A stretch of DNA of 64,000 nt from Stomorhina lunata (lineage: Eukaryota; Arthropoda; Insecta; Diptera; Rhiniidae). The translations under genes were made by a program, and so were the position numbers. The stretch spans positions 20,473,997-20,537,996 of the forward strand of contig OW121741.1 in assembly GCA_933228675.1 (NCBI GenBank). Reading direction: 5' to 3'. The notes below the pieces were generated by a model. That model saw nothing but the letters and a program-made list of their open reading frames with translations, was not told the origin of the DNA and made no database searches. This document shows, in pieces, positions 21,516-32,439 of the stretch. The stretch's first letter is position 1, and the number at the start of each line of letters is the position of its first letter.

Positions 21516-21879
21516 TATCGACCTTGATGTCGATTTAGTCTGCAGAAAAATTAACTTTATTTCGTTTGTAGTTTAGGAGATATCAGGCAATCGAAAAATC
21601 TCTACAAAATTCAGTGTTTTCGTTTTTCTTTGGACAAAATCTAAGTTGGCATCGTTTTGCTCGGTATTCTTACCGTAACCAAGTGAAAGGCAAAAGTATT
21701 TTCTTTAGATTAAGCGAAAAAAAAAATCACTGAAATTTTCCGATCGTAGAACAAAGTTCAAAATTTTCTGAAAAAAGTCACGTTAATTGTTACGCATAAT
21801 TTAAGCAAAAAGTGTTGCCGTCGTTTAGGCTTAAGATTTTAAACAATTATTTTAAACAAAAATCAAATTGCATTTAGGT

Positions 21880-22570
21880 ATTAGTCCAAAGCAGATGCCC
21901 CTAATAGAATTTCAACCAAAATTAGGAGAGCTCTTTCTTGGGCCAACTTATAAACGTGTGCCAAATTTGATCAAATTCTGTTAAAAAAGGTGAAAAATTG
22001 GGGTATAAAGCAGGCACCCCAAGGAGTGGATCGATTTCAACCAAAATTACTTAAGCTTTTTGTTGCATAAACTTAAAGACTTTTGCCGAATTTCATAAAA
22101 TTTTGTTGAGAACAAAAATAATTGAAAAATGGGGTACATTGCAGGTACCGCAGAAAGTCAAGGGATCTCAACCAAAATTAGTATAACTCTTTCTTGGAAC
22201 AATTAACAGACGTGTATCAATTTTTTTTCAAATTCTGTTGAGAGTTGCGGCTTATACCTTAAAAAAATGTAGGGGTCCAAGACAAAAATGAATGGGGTCC
22301 AAGACAAGTACCCAAAGACTCAACTAATTTCAACCAAAATTAGAAGGGCTCTTTTTTAGATCAACTAATAGACGTGTGCCGAATCTGTAGAGAATTGCTG
22401 TTTGTACATCAAGAAGAAAAATAGGTGAAAAATGGGGGTCCAAGACAGGACCCAAAATAAGCAGAGCTCTTTTTTGAATTAATTAATAGATGTGTGTTTG
22501 AATTTCATAAAATTCTGTTTAGAAAATGGAGGTCCAAGGGAGACATCCCACTTAGTTGACGGATTTCGAA
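21880..22570. repeat. About five degenerate 125-160 bp tandem repeats
   Basis: The landmark TTTCAACCAAAATTAG recurs at about 21911, 22037, 22168 and 22329, each followed by a GCTCTTTCTTGG-like segment, an AGACGTGTGCC-like segment and a GTGAAAAATGGGG-like segment. No coding potential. Confidence 0.75.
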
Positions 22571-22699
22571 TTTTTTTTTGAATTTCTCTTATCTATATAA
22601 AACTGAATAATTATGCAAAATTTAATCATAGGATCACTTCCTCTATTTTATCACTTCGATATATGAAGAAATACCAATGTGCTGCGAATGAATAATTTC

Positions 22700-22800
22700 A
22701 AAAAATTATGTTGTCGACTGGTGCTCGAACCCAAGCGGAATTTGATATGTTTTGCTTAATATTCGCCGTGCTAACCAAATAAGCCACAGCACCCTCTATT
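22700..22800 (-). repeat. tRNA-derived (SINE-like) segment, copy 1
   Basis: Minus strand carries an A-box-like TGGCTTATTTGGTTAGC and, about 45 nt later, a B-box-like GGGTTCGAGCACC. The stretch before the B box, ACATATCAAATTCCGCTTGG, is closely matched at 41240 on the plus strand. Acceptor and T-stem pairing are poor, so a functional tRNA is unlikely. Confidence 0.45.
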
Positions 22801-23140
22801 GTCCTGAAGTTCGTAAAAGACGAAAATTTTAAAAAAATCTGTTATTTTTTTTACTATATTAGTATTCTTGGGTAGCGATATATCAGTGAAAAGGTGGTTT
22901 TCAGTTTGTAATTTTAAAATGTATTTGCACCTGTTTTTTAAGATTTTATAATCTTAAAAATATATGAAAATTAAAATAGTATTTATAAAAAGAGGGTATA
23001 CTTTTATGTTTCAAGTTTGGGCACAACCGTGTATTGAACTTCAGGAAGAATATTTTGAAAAGCACTAACGAAATTCGATGAAATTTCGATGATAAATATT
23101 CATTTGTTTTCCCTAATCCCAAAACATAAAAGGCAACCTT
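22800..23140. other. Unassigned AT-rich stretch
   Basis: No gene or repeat recognised. Confidence 0.4.
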
Positions 23141-23147
23141 TTCATAT

Positions 23148-23610
23148 TGTTACCGAAAACTAAATTAAATTACTTTATGTCGTTTTACAAAGTTATATTT
23201 TTATTAACTTTAGAGTTAATCACTTAAACACACTTTTCACAAAATTGCTTCACAAATATTCTTAGCCTCACTGTTCTCTTATACGCGCCTCAATTAAAAC
23301 TCCGCCAAGATATCAGTTCGTCAGCCTTTTATAGTAGAGAAGAGAGCTGCTGTTGTTGATTACACTAACAATGCGGCTTACGAATGTTAATGCATGTTCC
23401 AATACACTCTCACATGATCAAGAACACACTCACACATACGTTGCACAAATGGATTATCTGAAGTTAACAGCAACAGAGAGATAGAGAGAGAGTGTAGATA
23501 AAGAGAAAAATGTTGCTCTACTCTTACAGCAAAACATGAAGAGCAAAATGTTGTTTCTAGAAAACTAGAGGAAGAATTATAATTAGTAAACTTTGCACAA
23601 TGGGGCGGAT
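23148..23610 (-). promoter_or_regulatory. Promoter-like block, possibly a solo LTR
   Basis: On the minus strand a CTATAAAAGG TATA box (about 23335-23326) is preceded by a region with GA/CT-rich and TGTG-rich blocks and followed by a second TATAAGAGAACAGTGAG segment. The right end on that strand is CGGTAACA, as in LTRs ending in ..ACA. I could not define a matching 5' end or target duplication, and no internal retroelement genes adjoin. It could equally be a host promoter. Confidence 0.3.
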
Positions 23611-23849
23611 AACTCAAAAATTAATTTAAGAAAAAAATTACACTGAGTATACTCGTAAAAGGATCTAGAATTCAGTATCTAAGTAAACTTAAAATATCGT
23701 AAACTACGCCGGTAGCTATAATCTCTGAAACTTCTGAGACAGACAGTACTCTTCGGCTATCACAGCACCAGAGTCATCTTTTAAAGTAACAATGTTTGAA
23801 TACATACAAAATTGAACTCTACTACATACGATACTAAATGAAAACCTCA

Positions 23850-25375
23850 GAAATAGAAAAATATTTTCTCGAAAATGTTTCTATAGAAAAATAGCTTTTT
23901 CCAAAATTTTTCTATAGAAAAATATTTTTTCGAAAATTTTTCTATAGAAAAATATTTTTTTCGAAAATCTTTCTATAGAAAAATATTTTTTTCGAAAATG
24001 TTTCTATTAAACAATTTTTTATCGAAATTATTTTACAGAAAAATATTTTATGAACATTTTTTCTATAAAAAAATATTTGTATTGAAGATTTTTTTATTGA
24101 AAAATATCTTTATCGAAATTTTTTTTATAGAAAAATATTTTTATCGAAAATTTTTATATAGAAAAATATTTTTATTAAAAATTTTTCTATAGAAAAATAT
24201 TTTTTCGAAAATTTTTCTATAAAAAATTTTTTTCGAAAATTTTTCTTAACAATTTTTTATCGAAATTTTTTTTTACAGAAAAATATTTTTAAGGAAATTT
24301 TTTTCTATAGAAAAATATGTGTATCGAAGATTTTTCTATAACAAAATATTTTTATTGAAAAATTCTATATAGAAAAATATTTTTATCGAAAATTTTTTCA
24401 ATGTGTAGTTCTGATATCTATAATAGAAAACGTTTTCTACTTATCAAAAAATTTTCTATAGAAACATTTTTTTTATTTTTATCAAAAATTTCTCTATAGA
24501 AAATTTTATATAAAACTATTTTTTATTGAAGTTTTTTTTTACGGAAAAACATTTTTATGGAAATTTTTTCTCTAGAAAAATATTTGTGTCGAAGTTTTTT
24601 CTATAGAAAAATATTTTTATCGAAAATTTTTCTATAGAAAAATATTTTTATCGAAAATTTTTGTATAGAATTATTTTTATGAAAAATTTTTCTATAGAAA
24701 TTTTTTTTGTCGAAAACGTTTTTATAGAATTTTTTTTTATCAAAAACTTTTCTATAAATAAAATATTTTTTTTTTATTTTTTTACAGCAAAATATTTTTA
24801 TGGAAATTTTTTCTTTAGAAACATATTTGAATATTTTTATCGAAAATTTTTTTAACAGAAAAATATTTCTATAGAAAATTTTTGTTTAGAAAAATATTTT
24901 TATCGAAAATTTTTGTATAGAAAAATATTTTTATTAAAAATTTTTCTATAGAAAAATATTTTTATACAAAATTTGTGTATAGAAAAATATTTTTATCGAA
25001 AATTTTTATGTAAAAAAATATTTTTATCAAAAATTTTAGAAAATTTTTATATAGAAAAATATTTTTAACGAAATTTTTTATATAAAAAAATATTTTTTCG
25101 AAAATTTTTTTATAGAAAAATATTTTTTCGAAAATTTTTTTATAGAAAAATATTTTTTATCGAAAATTTTTCTATAAAACAATTTTTTCGAAAATTTTTC
25201 TATAGAAAAATATTTTTTCGAAAATTTTTCTATAAAATATTTTTTTTTATGGAATTTATGTTTTTACGGAAAAATATTTTTATTGAAAATTTTTCTATAG
25301 AAAAATACTTTTATCGAAAATTTTTCTATAGAAAAATATTTTTATCGAAAATTTTTCTATAGAAAAATACTTTAT
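23850..25375. repeat. 31-bp palindromic AT satellite (CGAAAATTTTTCTATAG)
   Basis: The unit is CGAAAATTTTTCTATAG followed by AAAAATATTTTTAT, 31 bp, with the TTTTTCTATAGAAAAA palindrome in each unit. Moderately degenerate. Related to the 20.5 kb array but distinguished by the CGAAAA and AATATTTTTAT segments. Confidence 0.92.
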
Positions 25376-25379
25376 GAAA

Positions 25380-26320
25380 GTAATTAATTTTATTTGAAGC
25401 AAGAATTTTTACAGAATGTTGTGAGTTTGAGTCGGACTTAGGTCCATATCATAAATTAGTTAAGATCATCTATTTAACTGAACTCTTAAGCGAAATGGGA
25501 AACGAGAATTATGTTAACACAAATTTCTTTTTTACTTATATGACCATATGATCGATTCAGTAAAATGAACTTATTTGTTTTTATATGAACTTTTACCAGC
25601 AAAAGCTAAAGTACTACATTAAAAATGATCATCTGGGCTACTGAGATAATCTGTGGGGTACTTCGACCCCAATCATGATATTTACGAAAATTACAAAAAG
25701 TTTTCGGCTTCTGGCAGTAGGGGCTTAAGCCAGAACGAATTATTCGAGCAAGCATTTCTGATGTTGTTTTTTACTTAAACATACGATAGGTATGGTAAAC
25801 TAAAGCAAAGAAGATGAGCGCAAAGAATACTGTCGTTACATTCTTCAAACGTTTGCGAAAGGTTTCGTTTTTTTTCACACTCTGGTTTTGAAGACCGAAG
25901 AATCATTGGATAGTTAGCCGTTCGAGAGCTGAATATTTTATCTCATCGGAGTATTATTTTGCTTTGTATTTAGCCGACCAAGTTCCAAACTATTTACTTC
26001 GTCGGATAAATGCCGGTGTTTAGCCGATAGGGAGTCAAAAATTTTATCTCATCAGAGTATTAATTTACTCTGTTGATAGACTAGTTACAAGTACCGGGTA
26101 TCACATAAGATCCAATTATATATATATAAACAAAGAATTATACAACATTAATTTCGGGCAGCGATATGTCCGCTTAAAGCTGGTATTTTCTATTATTTTA
26201 TATCATTTTCATGCGATTCATTTATCTGGAAAAACAGATGCAAAAGAAAACAATTATATTTAATTTTTCTAATATTAAACTAAAATAATTTTTTACTTAA
26301 CAAAAAAAATTTGTTAAACT
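25380..26320. other. Unique intergenic DNA upstream of B2
   Basis: No coding frame recognised. A block with TTTTATCTCATCGGAGTATT recurs once about 110 bp later, and a short TA run lies near 26117-26128. Confidence 0.4.
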
Positions 26321-26323
26321 CAG

Positions 26324-26357
26324 TATAAAAGGGTCCGGATTTCGGATGAAATTAGTT
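26324..26357 (+). promoter_or_regulatory. Promoter of family B gene B2
   Basis: TATAAAA at 26324-26330 and Initiator-like TTAGTTCAG from 26352. The segments AGTATAAAAGGGTC and, in the leader, AAAGCAAAGACGATAAATAA match B1. Start codon context and the MKYF start match B3. Confidence 0.7.
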
Positions 26358-26409
26358 CAGTTTAATTTTTTTTAAAGCAAAGACGATAAATAAGTGATAA
26401 ACAAAAAAA

Positions 26410-27960
26410 ATGAAGTATTTTTGCAAATACCTGATCATCGCTGCTATCCTTATCTTATATCTACATAAGGTAAAATCTGTTGAAGGAGCTGAAAGTTCTG
26501 AAGAGAATAAGGAAGCTGAAGGCTCAAAAGATAGTGTGGAATCTGAAAGCTCGGAAGATAGTGCGGAAGCTGAAAGCTCAAAATATAGTGAGAAATCTGA
26601 AAGCTCAGAAGGAAGTGAGGAAGCTGAAAGCTCAAAACATAGTGAGAAATCTGAAAGCTCAGAAAATAGTGAGGAAGCTGAGAGCTCAAAATATAGTGAG
26701 AAATCTGAAAGCTCTGAAGATAATGAAGAAGCAGAAGGCTCAAAAGATAGTGAGGAATCTAAAAGCTCAGAAGAGAATGTGGAAGCTGAAGGCTCAAAAT
26801 ATAGTGAGAAATCTGAAAGCTCAGAAGATAGTGAGGAAGCTGAAAGTTTAAAAGATAGAAAGGAATCTGAAAGCTCTGAAGAGAATGAGGAAGCTGGGGG
26901 CTCAAAAGATAGTGTGGAATCTGAAAGCTCAGATGATAGTGAGGAAGCAGAAAGCTCTAAAGAGAATGAGGAAGCTGAATTCTCAAAAGACATTAAGGAA
27001 TCTGAAAGCTCAGAAGATTGTGAGGAAGCTGATAGCTCTGAGGAGAATGAGGAAGCTGAAGGCTCAAAAGATAGTGAGAAATCTGAAAGCTCAGAAGATA
27101 GTGAGAAAGCTGAAAGCTCTGATGAGAATGAGAAAGCTGAAGACTCAAAAGATAGTGAGGAATCTGAAAGCTCAGAAGATAGTGAGGAAGCTGAAGGCTC
27201 AGAAGATAGTGAGAAATCTGAAAGCTCAGAAGATAGTGAGGAAGCCGAAAGCTCTGAAGAGAATAAGGAAGCTGAAGGCTCAGAAGGTAGTGAGGAAGCT
27301 GAAAGCTCTGAAGAGAATGACAAAGCTGAAAACTCAGAAGATAGTGAGGAAGCTGATGACTGTGAAAATATTTCGGCAGCTGTTGGCTGTGAAGATACTA
27401 CGAAAGAAGACGACTGTGATGGTACTGCGGGAGATGATGACTGTAAAGGTACTAAGACAAATGAAGGCGAGAAAAGCAAAGTTGAGTCCAAAAATCCAAA
27501 ACCTCTACTTGCGCCATGTGTTGTTGAATACATAAACGGACGCATACGAACAGCCTTGGCTCAAAATCCTCGAGCAACTGTTAATTCTATATATAATCTT
27601 CACAATAGTTTAACTATACAAAAGCTAGAATTAGAACGTGCCACAATTAGAAATCCCCCTCAAGAGAATGATGAATATGAGGCAAATGAAGCCTTGTTTC
27701 GATTTCACACATTTTTCTGGCAATACGAGGACTTAACTATGAAAATGGATAATGCTATAAGTATACTTAAAAATCTGTCCGTAGATCTAAGTAAATCTAT
27801 TGAAAGCCGTTTTGAAGCTCTACAGATTTTAAATCAACTAATGAATTCATGCTCTTTAAAAGAAGCTGAACGCCAATTAAGACGTTATGAGGAATTCAGA
27901 AGACGTGAGAATATTCCCTATTATGCGTACTCTCATATGTACAATATTTGGAGAAAATAA
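26410..27960 (+). CDS. Family B secreted protein (B2) with long Ser/Glu repeat domain
   Basis: Function not recognised. A single-exon gene of 516 residues. Signal peptide is about residues 1-24 (MKYFCKYLIIAAILILYLHK). Residues 25-315 are an imperfect repeat of a decamer such as ESSEDSEEAE / GSKDSEKSES, extremely acidic and disordered, with dozens of S-x-E sites of the type phosphorylated by Golgi casein kinase (Fam20C) in other animals; phosphorylation here is inferred. Residues about 316-350 hold four spaced Cys in Asp-rich blocks. From about residue 370 to the end is the family B helical domain (VVEYINGRIRTAL, SIESRFEALQIL, SLKEAERQLRRYEEF), more basic than in B1 and B3. It lacks the C-terminal EILKILQQQF segment of its paralogues. 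Confidence 0.88.
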   Translation: MKYFCKYLIIAAILILYLHKVKSVEGAESSEENKEAEGSKDSVESESSEDSAEAESSKYSEKSESSEGSEEAESSKHSEKSESSENSEEAESSKYSEKSESSEDNEEAEGSKDSEESKSSEENVEAEGSKYSEKSESSEDSEEAESLKDRKESESSEENEEAGGSKDSVESESSDDSEEAESSKENEEAEFSKDIKESESSEDCEEADSSEENEEAEGSKDSEKSESSEDSEKAESSDENEKAEDSKDSEESESSEDSEEAEGSEDSEKSESSEDSEEAESSEENKEAEGSEGSEEAESSEENDKAENSEDSEEADDCENISAAVGCEDTTKEDDCDGTAGDDDCKGTKTNEGEKSKVESKNPKPLLAPCVVEYINGRIRTALAQNPRATVNSIYNLHNSLTIQKLELERATIRNPPQENDEYEANEALFRFHTFFWQYEDLTMKMDNAISILKNLSVDLSKSIESRFEALQILNQLMNSCSLKEAERQLRRYEEFRRRENIPYYAYSHMYNIWRK

Positions 27961-28430
27961 TAATGGATTGAATGAAAATGGAAATTGAAAATGTTACAAA
28001 GGCCTGATTATTGATTTAATTTAAAATTTTTCTCAATATAATTTTTTTTTAATTGGTTATTTTCGCATTGCGATGTTTATAACTCTAAAACCGTTGATCG
28101 CACAAAACATTTCAATGCGACTTTAAGATCATTTTATTTTCTATTCTATTTTTTAACTTTTAACAAAATCGAACAACCCACACCAAAGATATGATAAAAC
28201 CAATTTAAACCAAACCTTTTAAAAATATCAATTTTGTTAAAAAAAAACTTTAAATTTTAGTTCATATCGAAGGTTTTTATAATAAAAAAAATCTTAAAAC
28301 TGTGAATATTCTAGATAAAATAAGCCTAAAAATACATGAATAAATAGTGATTTTTTTAACAATAAAAAAAATTAAAATATATAATTTTCTGTATAAGTCA
28401 TTTTCGTCATTGGTATGGGTTCAAATGTTT
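27961..28430. other. 3' flank of B2
   Basis: AT-rich, nothing recognised apart from an AATAAA near 28339, rather far from the stop. Confidence 0.35.
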
Positions 28431-28435
28431 AACGA

Positions 28436-30045
28436 TATAAAAATAGTAAATTTTTGAAAAATTTTCTATAAAAATAGTAAATTTTTGAAAAATTTCCTAT
28501 AAAAATAGAAAATTTTTGAAAAATTTCCTATAAAAATAGAAAATTTTCCTATAAAAATAGAAAATTTTTGAAAAATTTCCTATAAAAATAGAAAATTTTT
28601 GAAAAATTTCCTATAAAAATAGAAAATTTTTGAAAAATTTCCTATAAAAATAGAAAATTTTGAAAAATTTCCTATAAAAATAGAAAATTTTTGAAAAATT
28701 TCCTATAAAAATAGAAAATTTTTGAAAATTTTCCTATAAAAATAGAAAATTTTTGAAAAATTTCCTATAAAAATAGAAAATTTTTGAAAAATTTCCTATA
28801 AAAATAGAAAATTTTTGAAAAATTTCCTATAAAAATATGAAATTTTTGAAAAATTTCCTATAAAAATAGAAAATTTTTGAAAAATTTCCTATAAAAATAG
28901 AAAATTTTTGAAAAATTTCCTACAAAAATAAAAAATTTTTGAAAAATTTCCAATAAAAATAGAAAATTTTTGAAAAATTTCCTATAAAAATAGAAAATTT
29001 TTAAAAAACTTCCTATAAAAATAGAAAATTTTTGAAAAATTTCCTATAAAAATAGAAAATTTTTGAAAAATTTCCTATAAAAATAGAAAATTTTTGAAAA
29101 ATTTCCTATAAAAATAGCAAATTTTTGAAAAATTTCCTATAAAAATAGAAAATTTTTGAAAAACTTCCTATAAAAATAGAAAATTTTTGAAAAATTTCCT
29201 ATAAAAATAGAAAATTTTTGAAAAATTTCCTATAAAAATAGAAAATTTTTGAAAAATTTCCTATAAAAATAGAAAATTTTTGAAAAATTTCCTATAAAAA
29301 TAGAAAATTTTTGAAAAATTTCCTATAAAAATAGAAAATTTTTGAAAAATTTCCTATAAAAATAGAAAATTTTTGAAAAATTTCCTATAAAAATAGAAAA
29401 TTTTTGAAAAATTTCCTATAAAAATAGAAAATTTTTGAAAAATTTCCTATAAAAATAGAAAATTTTTGAAAAATGTCCTATAAAAATAGGAAATTTTTGA
29501 AAAATTTCCTATACAAACAGGAAATTTCCTATAAAAATAGAAAATTTTTTAAAAATTTCCTATAAAAATAGAAAATTTTTTAAAAATTTCCTATAAAAAT
29601 AGAAAATTTTTTAAAAATTTCCTATAAAAATAGAAAATTTTTTAAAAATTTCCTATAAAAATAGAAAATTTTTGAAAAATGTCCTATAAAAATAGGAAAT
29701 TTTTGAAAAATTTCCTATAAAAAAGAAAATTATTGAAAAATTTCCTATAAAAATAGAAAATTTTTGAAAAATTTCCTATAAAAATAGAAAATTTTTGAAA
29801 ATTTTCCTATAAAAATAGAAAATTTTTGAAAAATTTCCTATAAAAATAGAATATTTTTTAAAACATTTCCTATAAAAATAGAAAATTTTTGAAAAAATTT
29901 CCTATAAAAATAGAAAATTTTTGAAAAATTTCTTGTAAAGATGGAACATTTTTGAAAAAGTTCCTATAAAAATATAGAAAATTTTTGAAAAATTTCCTAT
30001 AAAAATAGAAAATTTTTGAAATAGTTCCTATAAAAATAGAAAACT
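28436..30045. repeat. 31-bp satellite, TAGAAAA variant, about 52 units
   Basis: The unit is CCTATAAAAATAGAAAA followed by TTTTTGAAAAATTT. The diagnostic TAGAAAA (rather than TAGGAAA or TAAGAAA) is nearly constant through the array. A few shortened units and TTTTTTAAAAATTT variants cluster near 29530-29660. It separates B2 from B3. Confidence 0.95.
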
Positions 30046-30245
30046 TGCGAAAAGTTCGTTATTAACTTTTTTGCATTGGAAAACCAAATTTTCAAAACAT
30101 AAATTAAAGAAATATGTACATAAATTTTGAATATTTTTAACTTAACAATTCATTTAATATGTTTTTCAAGATACAAGAATTTGAAAAATTATGATTTATT
30201 TTGAGTTTCTAACATAAAATTTTTACTATTAACATACGAGTACAC

Positions 30246-30317
30246 GATAATATTAATTACAAAATTCTTTAAAATGAATATAAAAGTGTCTATATATCAG
30301 AAAATGACAGTAGAGTT
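30246..30317 (+). promoter_or_regulatory. Promoter of family B gene B3
   Basis: TATAAAA at 30279-30285, then an Initiator-like ACAGTAGAGTT near 30308. Upstream GATAATATTAATTA (30246-30259) and TTCTAACATAAAA (about 30207) match B1; the downstream leader element AAAAGCGAGAAC also matches. Confidence 0.7.
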
Positions 30318-30374
30318 AAAAGTCTTTCAAAAGCGAGAACTTTTAATAAGTAAAACTCATCATCGCCGAAGATA

Positions 30375-31124
30375 ATGAAGTATTTTCAAAAATACCTGAT
30401 AATCATTAAAATCCTTATGACATGGCTTCACCAAACCAAATCTTCACCGCCCGACGCAAGTGTAATTCAATATGTGAATAATCGCATAAATAAAACAATA
30501 AATGCTAATTCCGAAAAAGATTTATCTGAACCTCTGGCCAAAGTTTTTAATGAAGAACTTGATAATTTAAAAATGGCCACTATTAACACTATTGACAATT
30601 CCACCGAAGAAGGCGTTGACATTAAAGCCGAAGAAGCCTTGAAAAATTTTGAAAATTTTTTAAAGCTTTATAATGCAACAGCTGAGTTGCTGAAAAGTGC
30701 TATAGAAGATCTTTCGAATTTCCAACAAGACAAAAAAATACCTGTTGAAAGCCGATATGAGGCTCTTATGATGTTACTCCGTCTTAAGGAAAGTTCCTCC
30801 ATAATGGAGGCTCAAAATAATTTGAAACTTTATGATAAATTTAAGAAAACGTTAAGAAATGAGCCTGGACCGGCTGCCCTCACACCGTCTGATCCTAAAC
30901 CAACTCAAACCGATGAATATCGTCAGTATTTGGAAGAGATTCTTAAGATTTTACAACAACAATTTCAGAATAATAGTAATGATCCGATGATGCAATCCCT
31001 AACACAGCAGCTACTTAAGGATCCAAGGGAGCTCAAAGAGTTGGCTACCGCTTTAAAAGATGTATCAGACGAGGATTCATATGAAGATTATGATTTTTTT
31101 GATATCATTTCTCTGTTTGGTTAA
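30375..31124 (+). CDS. Family B secreted protein (B3)
   Basis: Function not recognised. A single-exon gene of 249 residues. Signal peptide is about residues 1-23 (MKYFQKYLIIIKILMTWLHQ). It lacks both the Pro/Ala segment of B1 and the Ser/Glu domain of B2, so it is the minimal form. The helical family domain is about residues 28-160 (VIQYVNNRINK, VESRYEALMMLLRL, NLKLYDKFKK); a Pro-rich linker covers 163-178; the C-terminal segment is 180-249 with LEEILKILQQQF, LKDPRELKELATAL and an Asp/Tyr/Phe end. N-glycosylation sequons: NST, NAT. No Cys in the mature chain. AATAAA is at about 31233, some 110 nt past the stop. Very similar to B1 over both helical parts. Confidence 0.9.
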   Translation: MKYFQKYLIIIKILMTWLHQTKSSPPDASVIQYVNNRINKTINANSEKDLSEPLAKVFNEELDNLKMATINTIDNSTEEGVDIKAEEALKNFENFLKLYNATAELLKSAIEDLSNFQQDKKIPVESRYEALMMLLRLKESSSIMEAQNNLKLYDKFKKTLRNEPGPAALTPSDPKPTQTDEYRQYLEEILKILQQQFQNNSNDPMMQSLTQQLLKDPRELKELATALKDVSDEDSYEDYDFFDIISLFG

Positions 31125-31530
31125 TCGGGAATTATGTGGATGGGGTATTGAAGACTAACATGAAATTATCTTTATATATTTTAAGTTTTTTATATTTTTT
31201 TATTATAACTAATAATGACGTCATAAGTTTCAAATAAATTAATTGATTCTTGCAAAAATCAAAATTAATAGCATTTTAAATTAATTTTGTATTTAAAGGC
31301 ATTTATGTATTTCAAAGACCCTTAAGTGTGAGATATAGCTTAGATGTTATATCTCATTTAACTTAATAGTACCTGGTTGATCGAAACTTGCTCGGAGCTT
31401 TATGATAAGCATTTTGAGGCAAATTTTAAAGTTTTTATATACATATTTGATTTTATAAAGTACTAACATAAATTTAGAGGAAAGACATTATACAAATACT
31501 CAGTTAATTTTGAATTATTTTATTTATTTG
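31125..31530. other. 3' flank of B3
   Basis: AT-rich, with the polyadenylation signal near 31233; otherwise unassigned. Confidence 0.4.
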
Positions 31531-31990
31531 GTCCGATCAACACATAGTTTGCATAGTTTACAGTTTAACTCATTTTAAATAAATTGACTTTGAGTAAATT
31601 TCAGTGGCGCCACCTGTCGAAATTTCTTTATACCAACTAAGAAACCTTCGTCGGCTCATGTGCAACAACTTTGCTAAAGATCATAGCATGATCAAATACA
31701 CAGTTTACGATTTAACTCACTTTGAGTAATTTTCAGTAGCGCCACTTGTCGGAAATTACTCACATCAACTAAAAAAGCCTTCGCCGGCTCATACGCTACA
31801 ACTTTGCTAAAGCTCGTATCATAATCAAATGTACAGTTTCCAATTTAATTAATTTTTAGTAATTTTCAGTGGCGCCACCTGTCGGAAATTTTTTATACAA
31901 AATAAAAAACCTTCGTCGACTTTTCCGCAATATCTTCGCTAAAATGCATAACATGATCAAATTCACAGTTTACTATTCTATAAAGAACAT
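31530..31990. repeat. Three 133-bp tandem repeats with GGCGCCACCTGTCGG
   Basis: CAGTGGCGCCACCTGTCG occurs at 31602, CAGTAGCGCCACTTGTCGG at 31734 and CAGTGGCGCCACCTGTCGG at 31867 (spacings 132 and 133). Each is followed by a CCTTCGTCGGCTC-like block, CAACTTTGCTAAAG and a CATGATCAAAT-like block with CACAGTTTAC. Confidence 0.85.
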
Positions 31991-32430
31991 ACATACACAC
32001 AAACATTCATTTGCTTAAAAGTTATAAAATTACTAATTTTTTCCCCTTTTTAAACCCTAATTTTAAAAAGTTCCATATGCATATTTGAATTGAATTCGGT
32101 ACATTTTATTAAAACGCAGTTAACATAATGTTCCTATTCGTATTACTTTTTGAGATGTTAAGTTATCATTTTATCCCTTTTTAGCCATTTTGGCCCCAAA
32201 GTCAAGAAAGTACCAAATACGTGTTCAATATTTTTTTTCAAAACTATTGACTGCAGTACAAAGTTCCTTTCTGCATTCTTTGGTTTAAAAACTAAGAGTG
32301 GGTTAAAAAATATTTTCACCAATTTTTACCCCCTATCGGACATAGTTTCAAAAAAGTACCAAACTTATTTTTCATAGCAGCTTAAAACTTAATTTAGCGG
32401 TAAAACTTCCAAAAAAAATTCCTTCATATT
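31990..32430. repeat. Dispersed AAGTACCAAAT repeat, second locus
   Basis: Segments such as TCAAGAAAGTACCAAATACG and TTCAAAAAAGTACCAAAC between CCTTTTT/ACCC-like blocks match the degenerate repeats at 16480-17540. Confidence 0.5.
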
Positions 32431-32439
32431 CGATCTTTA

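Noticed and set aside
26352..27545. 397-codon antisense open frame over B2 (Ser/Leu-rich)
   Set aside because: It mirrors the restricted codon set of the acidic repeat on the plus strand, while B2 has a signal peptide, TATA promoter and paralogues.
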